From contig NZ_AP022605.1 in NCBI RefSeq assembly GCF_010728155.1, positions 3,100,001-3,164,000 on the forward strand: a stretch of 64,000 nt of DNA, read 5' to 3'. Positions within the stretch are counted from its first letter, which is position 1. Each line of letters begins with the position of its first letter. The translations under genes and the position numbers were made by a program. Positions 27,273 through 34,205 of the stretch are shown piece by piece. Under the pieces are notes generated by a model. The model worked only from the letters and a program-made list of their open reading frames with translations. It had not been told where the DNA came from and ran no database searches. The stretch comes from Mycolicibacterium doricum. GTDB taxonomy: Bacteria; Actinomycetota; Actinomycetes; Mycobacteriales; Mycobacteriaceae.

Positions 27273-27509
27273 ATGCCGATCGGATTGCCTACAGCGACAA
27301 CGATGTCCGCCGTTGCGCTGGTCGGTGCGACGATACTGGCGGCACCCACCGCGGCGGCGGCGCCTGTGTGCGTGAACACCGGTCCGCGCACGACGCAGTG
27401 CGAGACCGGCGGCAGCACACAGATCGTCACCACGCCACCGGTGACCAACAACGGTTGGCCGTACGGAGGCTGGGGTTACGGCGGCCTGATCGTCGGCTTC
27501 GACATCTGA
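27273..27509 (+). CDS. Small secreted protein 3 of a tandem trio
   Basis: A 78-residue protein with signal peptide (VALVGATILAAPTAAAAP) and a mature part carrying the same two-Cys block (PVCVNTGPRTTQCETGG), the shared STQIVTTPP and a Trp/Tyr/Gly-rich end (GWPYGGWGYGGLIVGFDI). GGAGG precedes the ATG. It ends 12 bp before the 62-bp repeat copy 2. Confidence 0.68.
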   Translation: MPIGLPTATTMSAVALVGATILAAPTAAAAPVCVNTGPRTTQCETGGSTQIVTTPPVTNNGWPYGGWGYGGLIVGFDI

Positions 27510-27520
27510 GCGAGTGACCC

Positions 27521-27582
27521 GCCGAGATCGACGAAGTGGCGGGATCTACTCGGACAAGTTCGCCCGTTTGTTCGTTTGGGCG
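27521..27582 (+). repeat. 62-bp dispersed intergenic repeat, copy 2
   Basis: This copy has the same ends as the copies at 1031 and 56349 (GCCGAGATCGACG ... TTGTTCGTTTGGGCG) and the same length, with a divergent middle. It lies between the third secreted-protein gene and the Nramp gene. Confidence 0.8.
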
Positions 27583-27602
27583 GACGGAGCGCGCGCCGTC
27601 GG

Positions 27603-27621
27603 GAGGTTTCGGATAACCTAA
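27603..27621 (+). promoter_or_regulatory. Possible DtxR-family (MntR/IdeR) operator upstream of the Nramp gene
   Basis: The half site GGATAACCTAA matches the IdeR/DtxR consensus half GGCTAACCTAA at 10 of 11 positions; the other half is poor, giving 13 of 19 over the full palindrome. It ends 36 bp before the transporter start, where a metal-responsive repressor would be expected. Weak evidence. Confidence 0.3.
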
Positions 27622-27657
27622 CTTTCCTATTCGCTGTGCCATAGGGGAGGAAGACGG

Positions 27658-28887
27658 GTGCTGCCGGACATCGACCGTCGCACGACGAGGCCGACCTGGT
27701 CACTGCTGGGACCGGCGTTCGTCGCCGCGATCGCCTACGTCGATCCGGGCAACGTCGCAGCCAACGTCAGCGCCGGCGCCCAATTCGGATTCCTGCTCGT
27801 CTGGGTCATCGTGCTGGCGAACGTGATGGCAGGCCTGGTGCAGTACCTGTCGGCGAAGTTGGGGCTGGTCACCGGCCGGTCGTTACCGGAATCGGTCGCC
27901 GGTCGGACCCGCACAACCACCCGCATCGCCTATTGGCTGCAGGCTGAGTTGGTCGCCATAGCAACCGATCTGGCCGAGGTGGTCGGCGGCGCGATCGCGC
28001 TCTACCTGCTGTTCGACCTGCCGCTGCTCATCGGTGGTGTGATCACGGGCGCGGTGTCGCTGATCCTGCTGGCCGTGCAGAACCGCCGCGGGCAGCGGCA
28101 CTTCGAGCGGGTGATCAGCGGTCTGCTGCTGATCATCGCGATCGGCTTCCTGACCAGCGTGTTGGTCGAACCGCCGCCCGTGGCCGACGTCGCCGGTGGC
28201 CTCATCCCGCGTTTCGACGGCGCCGAGAGCGTCCTGCTGGCGACGGCGATGCTGGGTGCGACGGTGATGCCGCACGCGGTCTACCTCCATTCCGGCCTGG
28301 CCCGGGACCGGCACGGCCACCCGGAGCCGGGCTCGCGGCGGCGTCGACTGCTCATGGCCACCCGCATCGACGTGGGGCTGGCAATGCTGATCGCCGGTGC
28401 GGTGAACATGTCGATGCTGCTGGTCGCCGCCACCAACCTGCAGGGCGTGGCCGACACCGACACCCTCGAGGGCGCCCACGCCGCGGTGCAGGACACACTC
28501 GGCCCGGCCGTCGCCCTGTGCTTCGCGATCGGCCTGCTGGCCTCCGGTCTGGCGTCGACTTCGGTGGGCGCCTACGCGGGGGCGATGATCATGGGTGGGC
28601 TGCTGCGCCGGACCTATCCCCTGCTGGTCCGCCGCCTCGTCACGCTGTTGCCCGCGCTGGTGATCCTCGCGATCGGCGTCGACCCCACCCGCGCCCTGGT
28701 GCTCTCGCAGGTCGTCCTGTCCTTCGGCATCCCGTTCGCGCTGATCCCGCTGATCCGGTTGACCAGCGACCGGCAGGTGATGGGAGCCGACGTCAACCAC
28801 CGTGTCACCACCACGCTCGGCTGGGGCGTGGCGGGTTTGATTAGTCTTCTGAACGTGGTGCTGATCTATCTGACCGTGACAGGCTGA
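27658..28887 (+). CDS. mntH: Nramp-family divalent metal transporter (MntH-like)
   Basis: Proton-coupled Mn(II)/Fe(II) importer, 409 residues, with about 11 membrane helices. The two metal-site motifs are present: DPGN in helix 1 (AYVDPGNVAANV) and MPH in helix 6 (GATVMPHAVYLHSG). GTG 27658 follows GGGGAGGAAG at a good distance. It matches Rv0924c, and the next gene matches Rv0923c, as in M. tuberculosis. Confidence 0.93.
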   Translation: MLPDIDRRTTRPTWSLLGPAFVAAIAYVDPGNVAANVSAGAQFGFLLVWVIVLANVMAGLVQYLSAKLGLVTGRSLPESVAGRTRTTTRIAYWLQAELVAIATDLAEVVGGAIALYLLFDLPLLIGGVITGAVSLILLAVQNRRGQRHFERVISGLLLIIAIGFLTSVLVEPPPVADVAGGLIPRFDGAESVLLATAMLGATVMPHAVYLHSGLARDRHGHPEPGSRRRRLLMATRIDVGLAMLIAGAVNMSMLLVAATNLQGVADTDTLEGAHAAVQDTLGPAVALCFAIGLLASGLASTSVGAYAGAMIMGGLLRRTYPLLVRRLVTLLPALVILAIGVDPTRALVLSQVVLSFGIPFALIPLIRLTSDRQVMGADVNHRVTTTLGWGVAGLISLLNVVLIYLTVTG

Positions 28888-29949
28888 ATGCTGCGCGCTG
28901 GTCGACACGCCTACTTCGCGTACGGGTCCAACCTGTGCGTGCAGCAGATGGCGCAGCGCTGCCCCGACGCCGTCGATCCGCGTCCGGCCACACTCGCCGA
29001 CCACGACTGGCTGATCAACGAACGCGGCGTGGCCACCGTCGAGCCGGTCGTCGGCGCGCAGGTGCACGGAGTGCTCTGGCAGGTATCCGACCACGACCTC
29101 GCGACACTCGACAGCGCCGAAGGCGTTCCGGTGCGCTACCGCCGCGATCGGCTCACCGTCCAAACCGACCACGGCCCTGCGCCGGCGTGGGTGTACATCG
29201 ACCACCGCGTCGAACCCGGCCCGCCGCGACCGGGGTACCTGGAACGCATCATCGACGGCGCACTGCACCAGGGCCTTCCGCACCGCTGGGTCGAGTTCCT
29301 CAGCCGCTGGGATCCGATGCACTGGCCGCACCGGCCGCGATACACCGGAACGGCAGGCCCCCAATCACTTTCGGAGTTGCTCGCGGACCCCGCGGTGATC
29401 GAGCACAGCGCGCTGCGATCGCGCTTCGGGTTCCTGGCGATCCACGGCGGCGGGCTGGAGCAGATGACCGACGTCATCGCCGAGCGCGCCGCCGAAGCTG
29501 CCGGCGCATCGGTGTACGTGGTGCGCCACCCCGAGCAGTACCCGCACCATCTGCCGTCCGCTCGGTACGTGGGCTCCGAATCGGCGCGGCTCGCGGAGTT
29601 CCTCGACCACGTCGGCGTCGCGGTCTCGCTGCACGGTTACGGCCGCGTCGGCCGCAGCACCGAGCTGCTGGCCGGCGGCCGCAACCGGGCGCTGGCCGCC
29701 CACTTCGCCGAACACGTCGCCATCCCCGGGTATCGAATGATCACCGACCTCGACGACATCCCGCCGGAGTTGCGTGGGCTGCATGCCGACAACCCCGTCA
29801 ACCGGGTGCGCGGCGGCGGCGCCCAGCTCGAGTTGACCTCCCGGGTGCGCGGTCTGAGCCCGCGCAGCCCGCTGCCCGGCGACGACGGTCTGTCACCCGC
29901 CACGTCGGCGCTCGTGCAGGGGCTGGTCGCGGCAGCGCGGTCCTGGTGA
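28888..29949 (+). CDS. GGCT-like domain fused to poly-gamma-glutamate hydrolase-like domain
   Basis: A 353-residue two-domain protein. Residues about 8-130 read as a gamma-glutamylcyclotransferase-like fold (YFAYGSNL, VHGVLWQVSDHDLATLDSAEG). Residues about 160-353 resemble the phage/YmaC-type zinc-dependent poly-gamma-glutamate hydrolase family (FGFLAIHGGGLEQMTDVIA, VSLHGYGR, AGGRNRALAAHFAEH). Both families act on gamma-glutamyl bonds, so one pathway is plausible. It starts at the base after the Nramp stop, so the two are cotranscribed. It matches Rv0923c in size and position. Biochemical role inferred. Confidence 0.72.
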   Translation: MLRAGRHAYFAYGSNLCVQQMAQRCPDAVDPRPATLADHDWLINERGVATVEPVVGAQVHGVLWQVSDHDLATLDSAEGVPVRYRRDRLTVQTDHGPAPAWVYIDHRVEPGPPRPGYLERIIDGALHQGLPHRWVEFLSRWDPMHWPHRPRYTGTAGPQSLSELLADPAVIEHSALRSRFGFLAIHGGGLEQMTDVIAERAAEAAGASVYVVRHPEQYPHHLPSARYVGSESARLAEFLDHVGVAVSLHGYGRVGRSTELLAGGRNRALAAHFAEHVAIPGYRMITDLDDIPPELRGLHADNPVNRVRGGGAQLELTSRVRGLSPRSPLPGDDGLSPATSALVQGLVAAARSW

Positions 29950-30087
29950 TTTACGTCCGGGCCGGCTGAGCCGGCACCTCCCCGTGTCCAGGTCGGAGTC
30001 GGATCGCGGAAGCGGCGGGTCACCCGCTGGGCCTTGACGATCGCGTCGACCGACCCGCAGCCGCGCAATCCACGGCCGGGGCTATAA

Positions 30088-30114
30088 CCATCCATCCGGG
30101 CATCGGCTCCGAAT
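30088..30114 (+). promoter_or_regulatory. SigK-type promoter of the DUF1365-sigK-rskA operon
   Basis: CCATCC (30088-30093), a 16-bp spacer, and CGAAT (30110-30114) match the -35 and -10 of the mycobacterial SigK regulon. Transcription would start about 30121-30122, which coincides with the in-frame GTG of the DUF1365 gene, giving a leaderless mRNA and sigK autoregulation. Confidence 0.7.
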
Positions 30115-30121
30115 GACGAGT

Positions 30122-30892
30122 GTGGAACCGAAAACGACGCCCGCGCTGTACCGGACCCGTGTCACGCACCTGCGCCGCGCGCCCGTGCATCACTACTTCG
30201 AGCTCAACAGCTACAGCTGGTACGTCGACCTCGACGAGCTGCCGCGGCTGCCTGTCGGATTGCGGTCCTTCGCCCGCTTCGACGTCCGCGACCACTTCGA
30301 CAGCGTCCCCGGCGATACGCTCCGGGCGCGCATCGACACCTTCCTGCGCGCGCGGGGCATCGACCTCGGCGGCGGGCGCGTCACCGCGCTGCTGCAGCCG
30401 CGAGTGCTCGGCTTCGCCTTCACTCCGCTGAGCCTGTTTTGGTGTCACGATTCCCACGGCGTCGTGCGCCACGTCATCGCCGAGGTGCGCAACACCCATG
30501 GCGAGTGGTACGCGTACGTGATGCCGCCGGACGGGCCGAATCCGGCGATGGTCCGCAAACGGTTCTACGCCTCACCGTTCAACGGGGTGGACGGGTACTA
30601 CCTGGTGCGGGCGCCACGGCCCGACGGCGACCTCGACCTGACCATCTCCCTGCACCGCGAGAACCAACCGGCGATCGTCAGCACGCTGCGCGGCAGCCAC
30701 AGACCGGCGACCGTCGCGCAGGTGCTGCGGTTGCAGATGACCAAACCAATGGCGCCGCAGATGATCGCGCTCAGCCTGCGCGTGCAGGGGCTGATCCTGC
30801 GGGCGCGCCGGGTGCCGGTCACACGCCAGGCGGCCGTCGAGGTGCCGCCGATCCGCACCACTCACGTCGCACATTCTGGAGCAAAGGCGTGA
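30122..30892 (+). CDS. DUF1365 domain-containing protein (Rv0448c-like)
   Basis: A 256-residue protein of the DUF1365 family: ALYRTRVTHLRRAPVHHYFELNSY-type start, GRVTALLQPRVLGFAFTPLSLFWCHD, and RKRFYASPFNGVDGYY. Members occur with cyclopropane-fatty-acid synthase and flavin-dependent oxidoreductase genes and are suspected in lipid modification; function unproven. GTG 30122 is preferred to ATG 30113 because the ATG lies inside the -10 of the SigK promoter. In M. tuberculosis the gene is also in the sigK operon, but the flanking Rv0449c, ufaA1 and Rv0446c homologues are missing here. Confidence 0.85.
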   Translation: MEPKTTPALYRTRVTHLRRAPVHHYFELNSYSWYVDLDELPRLPVGLRSFARFDVRDHFDSVPGDTLRARIDTFLRARGIDLGGGRVTALLQPRVLGFAFTPLSLFWCHDSHGVVRHVIAEVRNTHGEWYAYVMPPDGPNPAMVRKRFYASPFNGVDGYYLVRAPRPDGDLDLTISLHRENQPAIVSTLRGSHRPATVAQVLRLQMTKPMAPQMIALSLRVQGLILRARRVPVTRQAAVEVPPIRTTHVAHSGAKA

Positions 30893-30956
30893 CGGCGCAC
30901 GGAACCGGCTACGCGACAATCTGTTCGGCCCACCGTAGCCGAGGACGGCCGTATCG

Positions 30957-31538
30957 ATGACCGCCCTGACAGGGCCGGTTAGGCTACCGCTCGTGACCAC
31001 TGACCTCGACGTACTGTTACGGCAGGTGGCCCAGCGGGACGTCGACGCGTTCGCCGCCCTCTATGATCGGACCAGAGCGCGGGTGTACGGGATGGTCACC
31101 CGGGTGCTGCGCGATCCCGGCTACAGCGAAGAGACCACTCAGGACATCTACCTGCAGGTGTGGCGGTCCGCCGGTAGCTACGACCCCAAGGCGGGGTCGC
31201 CGATGGCATGGCTGCTGACGTTGGCGCACCGCCGCGCCGTCGACCGGGTGCGTTCCGAGGAGGCGGCCACACAGCGCGAATCCCGGTACGGCGCCGCGAG
31301 CGTCGACCCGCCCGTCGACCACGTCGCCGACTCGGTGATCCTGCTCGACGAACGTCGCCGTGTCGTCGACTGCATGGCGTCGCTGTCCGATCTGCAGCGG
31401 GAAGCCATCCAGCTGGCGTATTACGAGGGACTGACGTACGTCCAGGTATCCGAGCGCCTGTCGGCGAATCTAGCCACGATCAAATCCCGGATGCGTGACG
31501 GCATCCGCGGCCTCAAGAACTGTCTGGGCATCTCATGA
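30957..31538 (+). CDS. sigK: ECF RNA polymerase sigma factor SigK
   Basis: Extracytoplasmic-function sigma factor, 193 residues. Region 2 reads DAFAALYDRTRARVYGMVTRVLRDPGYSEETTQDIYLQVWRSA and region 4 ends LTYVQVSERLSANLATIKSRMRDGIRGLKNCL, closely following M. tuberculosis SigK. SigK there drives mpt70/mpt83 and its own operon. The stop overlaps the rskA start (ATGA, 31535-31538), so factor and anti-factor are made together. Confidence 0.93.
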   Translation: MTALTGPVRLPLVTTDLDVLLRQVAQRDVDAFAALYDRTRARVYGMVTRVLRDPGYSEETTQDIYLQVWRSAGSYDPKAGSPMAWLLTLAHRRAVDRVRSEEAATQRESRYGAASVDPPVDHVADSVILLDERRRVVDCMASLSDLQREAIQLAYYEGLTYVQVSERLSANLATIKSRMRDGIRGLKNCLGIS

Positions 31539-32266
31539 CCGAGCCGAACAACACCGATCTCCTCAACCTCGCCGCCCCGTATGCGCTGCATGCGGTGTCT
31601 ATCGACGAGCGGAATGACATCGAACGGTGGCTGACCACCGTGCCGCCCGAGGTGGCGGATGCCTTCACCCACGAGGTCCGCTCGGTGCAGGAGACCATGG
31701 CGGCGCTCTCGGCGAGCACGGCCACCGAACCCCCCGCTCACCTGCGCGACAGCGTACTCGCCATGGTCGCCGACGATCCGGTGCGCGACCTGGCCGGCAC
31801 CCGTCGCCGCCCCGCCGGTGAAGCGCGCTGGCGCACGGCCCTGCTGGCGGCCGCGGCCGTCGCCGTCGTCGGGCTCGGTGCGCTCGGGGTGGGGTTGGCG
31901 CTGCGTCCCTCGGTCTCCCCGACGACGGCCGACCAGGTGTTCGCCGCACCGGACGTCCAAACCGTGTCCGGGCCGATCCCGGGCGGAGGTACCGCCACGG
32001 TGGTGTTCTCCAAGGAACGCGACGCCGGCGTGCTGGTGATGAACGACGTCCCACCGCCGAAGCCGGGCACCGTCTACCAGATGTGGCTGGTCGGATCCGA
32101 TGGCCCGCATTCGGCGGGCACGATGGACGACGAGGCGATCTCGCCGTCGACCACCGCCGTGCTGTCCGACATCGAGGCGTCGCAGGCGTTGGCGTTCACC
32201 GTCGAACCACCCGGCGGTTCCCAGTGGCCGACCTCCCCGGCGTTCGCCGAGCTACCGCTGACCTAG
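31535..32266 (+). CDS. rskA: Anti-sigma-K factor RskA
   Basis: Membrane anti-sigma factor of 243 residues that holds SigK until regulated proteolysis. The N-terminal cytoplasmic domain (LLNLAAPYALHAVSIDERNDIERWL) is followed by one membrane helix (TALLAAAAVAVVGLGALGVGLAL) and an extracytoplasmic domain with PGTVYQMWLVGSDGPHSAGTM, typical of RskA. Its TAG stop shares the CTAG tetramer with the stop of the convergent ligase gene. Confidence 0.92.
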   Translation: MTEPNNTDLLNLAAPYALHAVSIDERNDIERWLTTVPPEVADAFTHEVRSVQETMAALSASTATEPPAHLRDSVLAMVADDPVRDLAGTRRRPAGEARWRTALLAAAAVAVVGLGALGVGLALRPSVSPTTADQVFAAPDVQTVSGPIPGGGTATVVFSKERDAGVLVMNDVPPPKPGTVYQMWLVGSDGPHSAGTMDDEAISPSTTAVLSDIEASQALAFTVEPPGGSQWPTSPAFAELPLT

Positions 32267-33369
32267 ATCGACAGGCCCGCCAGCGTCGCGTCAGCGGCCG
32301 CATCGACGACGTCGGCGATCTCGCCGCGACGCCGCCATGCCGCGCGCTGACGCATCGCGCCGTTGCCCTCGTCGTCGAGCCGCGCCAGTTCGTCGCGGAC
32401 CAGGTCGTGGTCACCGACGGCCCGCAACGCCGGGGCGATGCGGTCGACGAGGCCGTCGAGCAGATCACGTGCCGGTACGGGGGCGTGTGACGCCGCGAGG
32501 TCGATCGCCATCCCGTCCAGCCCGTCACGGGCCGACCGCCAGTAGGCGGCATCGAGCGCGTGCGCCGAGATGCGCGGCACGCCGGCGCCCTGCCGCTCGT
32601 CGGCGAGCAGCGTCATCACGGTCGCGCGCACGATCGCGGCGAACAGCACGGTGTCGGCCACGGTGGCGGGCACGTCGGCGACGCGCACCTCGATCGTCGG
32701 GAAGTTGACCGACGGGCGCACATCCCAGTAGACCTGTCCTTCGTCGAGCATGGCGCCGGACTGCAACAGCATCTTCACCATCGCGTCGAACTCGTCGGCG
32801 GAGTCGAAGTGCGGCGGTGCGCCCGCGCTGGGCCAGCGTGCCCACAGCATCCGCCGCCAGCTGGCGTAGCTGCTGTCGGCGCTGCGGTAGATCGCGGAGT
32901 TGGCGGTCAGCGCGAGCAGGACCGGCAACCACGGGCGTAGCCGGTTGCTCACCCGGATGGCCACTTCGCGGGTGGGGACGGCGACGTGGACGTGCGCGCC
33001 GCAGATCCCCTGTTCACGCGCCAGCATCCCGAACCGGTCGGCGATGCGGCGGTAGCGCGGGTTGTCGGTGATCGGGAATTCGTGCGGCACGGTTGGCGGC
33101 ACGGCGACGGCCAGCAACCGGGCGCCGCTGTCTTCCGCGGCCCGCGCGGCGGTGGCCCGTAGGTGCGTCAGTTGCTGCCGGACGTCGGCCATGTCGCTCG
33201 ACACCCCGGTCGCGGTCTCGACCTGGCACGACGTCAGCTCGAGTTGCAGGTCGACACCGCGGTCACTCGCATGTCGAGCGACGTCGCGGTTGAGCGCTAC
33301 CGGGGCGCCGGCGTCCTGGTCGACGAGCAGGAACTCCTCTTCGACCCCGACGGTGGGATGGTCGGCCAT
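32263..33369 (-). CDS. YbdK/GCS2-type carboxylate-amine ligase
   Basis: Glutamate-cysteine-ligase-like enzyme of the YbdK group (like Rv0433), 368 residues. Family motifs are GVEEEFLLVD (metal-binding Glu), CGAHVHVAVP, and VNFPTIEVRVADVPATVADT. It probably makes an ATP-dependent amide between a carboxylate and an amine; the physiological substrate is not known. ATG 33369 is preferred to a TTG 18 bp upstream because GAGGAGG lies about 9 bases before it. The 3' end overlaps rskA by 4 bp (CTAG). Confidence 0.87.
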   Translation of the reverse strand: MADHPTVGVEEEFLLVDQDAGAPVALNRDVARHASDRGVDLQLELTSCQVETATGVSSDMADVRQQLTHLRATAARAAEDSGARLLAVAVPPTVPHEFPITDNPRYRRIADRFGMLAREQGICGAHVHVAVPTREVAIRVSNRLRPWLPVLLALTANSAIYRSADSSYASWRRMLWARWPSAGAPPHFDSADEFDAMVKMLLQSGAMLDEGQVYWDVRPSVNFPTIEVRVADVPATVADTVLFAAIVRATVMTLLADERQGAGVPRISAHALDAAYWRSARDGLDGMAIDLAASHAPVPARDLLDGLVDRIAPALRAVGDHDLVRDELARLDDEGNGAMRQRAAWRRRGEIADVVDAAADATLAGLSI

Positions 33370-33393
33370 GGTGTCGACCCTCCTCAAGGCATT

Positions 33394-33431
33394 GATCCGG
33401 CCCGTCGGGCGTACTCACGACGGGCCGGATC
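33394..33431. other. Perfect 14-bp inverted repeat in the leader of the YbdK-type gene
   Basis: GATCCGGCCCGTCG (33394-33407) pairs with its complement at 33418-33431 around a 10-nt loop. It sits 25 bp upstream of the minus-strand start at 33369, so it may be an operator, a leader hairpin or a terminator for transcripts entering from the right. The 33432-33639 stretch shows nothing else. Confidence 0.45.
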
Positions 33432-33639
33432 TGGGTGTGGCTATGGGTTGTCCTCGCGGCGGCGCGGATCGTCGGGTCATTAATAACCTCTGGCTAACCG
33501 ATCAAACATCCAATATCTCCGGCGCGCATTAGGCGCGGTGATGGGCAGGGACGTCCGCTTCGGCGTCGGACTTCACTGCGCCTGGTCGTGGCCATGTGAA
33601 GGAGGCGGCGCGCCGTGGCCGAAGCCGGGCCCGGCCGGT

Positions 33640-33780
33640 GACGCCGGCATGCTGTCGGGGTCACCGCAGCACATGGCCGAGCGGCTGCGCCAGCTCTGGC
33701 ACCGTTACCGCCTGCCTACATCATCGCGCAGGCGCCGCACGAGGAGGCGTTCGCGAAGGTCACGCGGTGTTGCGCTGACG
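33640..33780 (+). pseudogene. C-terminal relic of an LLM-class flavin-dependent oxidoreductase
   Basis: Two adjacent frames give GDAGMLSGSPQHMAERLRQL followed by WHRYRLP, then after a one-base shift YIIAQAPHEEAFAKVTR. The order (GSPxxMAExLRxxxxRYxLxYII...EEFAxV) is the C-terminal end of luciferase-like F420/FMN oxidoreductases. Everything upstream of about 33640 in the gene is gone. Confidence 0.4.
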
Positions 33781-33810
33781 GTGAACCGTGGGCGGTAAAC
33801 TGCCACGGCC

Positions 33811-33883
33811 GCCCCCGTAGCTCAGGGGATAGAGCACGGCTCTCCTAAAGCCGGTGTCGCAGGTTCGAATCCTGCCGGGGGCA
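33811..33883 (+). tRNA. tRNA-Arg (anticodon CCT)
   Basis: A 73-nt cloverleaf: the acceptor GCCCCCG pairs with CGGGGGC, the D arm is GCTC...GAGC, the anticodon stem CGGCT/AGCCG holds the loop CTCCTAA with anticodon CCT at 33844-33846, and the T arm is GCAGG TTCGAAT CCTGC. No CCA is encoded. Its 3' half is the integration target of the adjacent island. Confidence 0.97.
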
Positions 33884-33886
33884 CTT
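33844..33886 (+). other. Left attachment site (43-bp direct repeat within tRNA-Arg)
   Basis: The 43 bp from the tRNA anticodon to 3 bases past the tRNA end are repeated exactly at 49703-49745. This is the crossover region expected for a tyrosine integrase that targets a tRNA gene and restores its 3' end. Confidence 0.92.
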
Positions 33887-33926
33887 CGTGTTTTTGCAGA
33901 TCAGCGCAGGTTTCTGGGCTGTTGCC

Positions 33927-34205
33927 CTACTGCTCGTCGCTCCTCTCTGGTCGGTGTGTGGTCGGTGCTTCAGTGGCATCGGATGGTGCCGGCTGGCTTG
34001 CTTTGTCTCGCTCAATGGCAGCCAGAAGGCGTCGCGCATTCTCGGGAGAGCGCAGCAGGTAGTCCGTTTCAGTCGAAGATTCGTCGCTTTTCATGGCCGC
34101 ATCTGCGTCGGCCATCTTTCGGCGGATCTCCGCGACCCTTTCTGCCCTCCGAGGGTTGGCCAGGATCCGGCGCAGGCGTTCCCCGCCGCGATCAACGAAC
34201 TTCAT
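33927..34205 (-). CDS. Small Phd/YefM-antitoxin-like protein next to the integrase
   Basis: A 92-residue charged protein. The central segment ETDYLLRSPENARRLLAAIERDKA resembles the C-terminal helix of Phd/YefM-type antitoxins, but the N-terminal DNA-binding part is not typical and no toxin follows. ATG 34205 is chosen because GGAGG lies 9 bases upstream, inside the 3' end of the integrase gene; the two genes overlap by 14 bp. It could instead be an element-specific regulator. Confidence 0.6.
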   Translation of the reverse strand: MKFVDRGGERLRRILANPRRAERVAEIRRKMADADAAMKSDESSTETDYLLRSPENARRLLAAIERDKASQPAPSDATEAPTTHRPERSDEQ

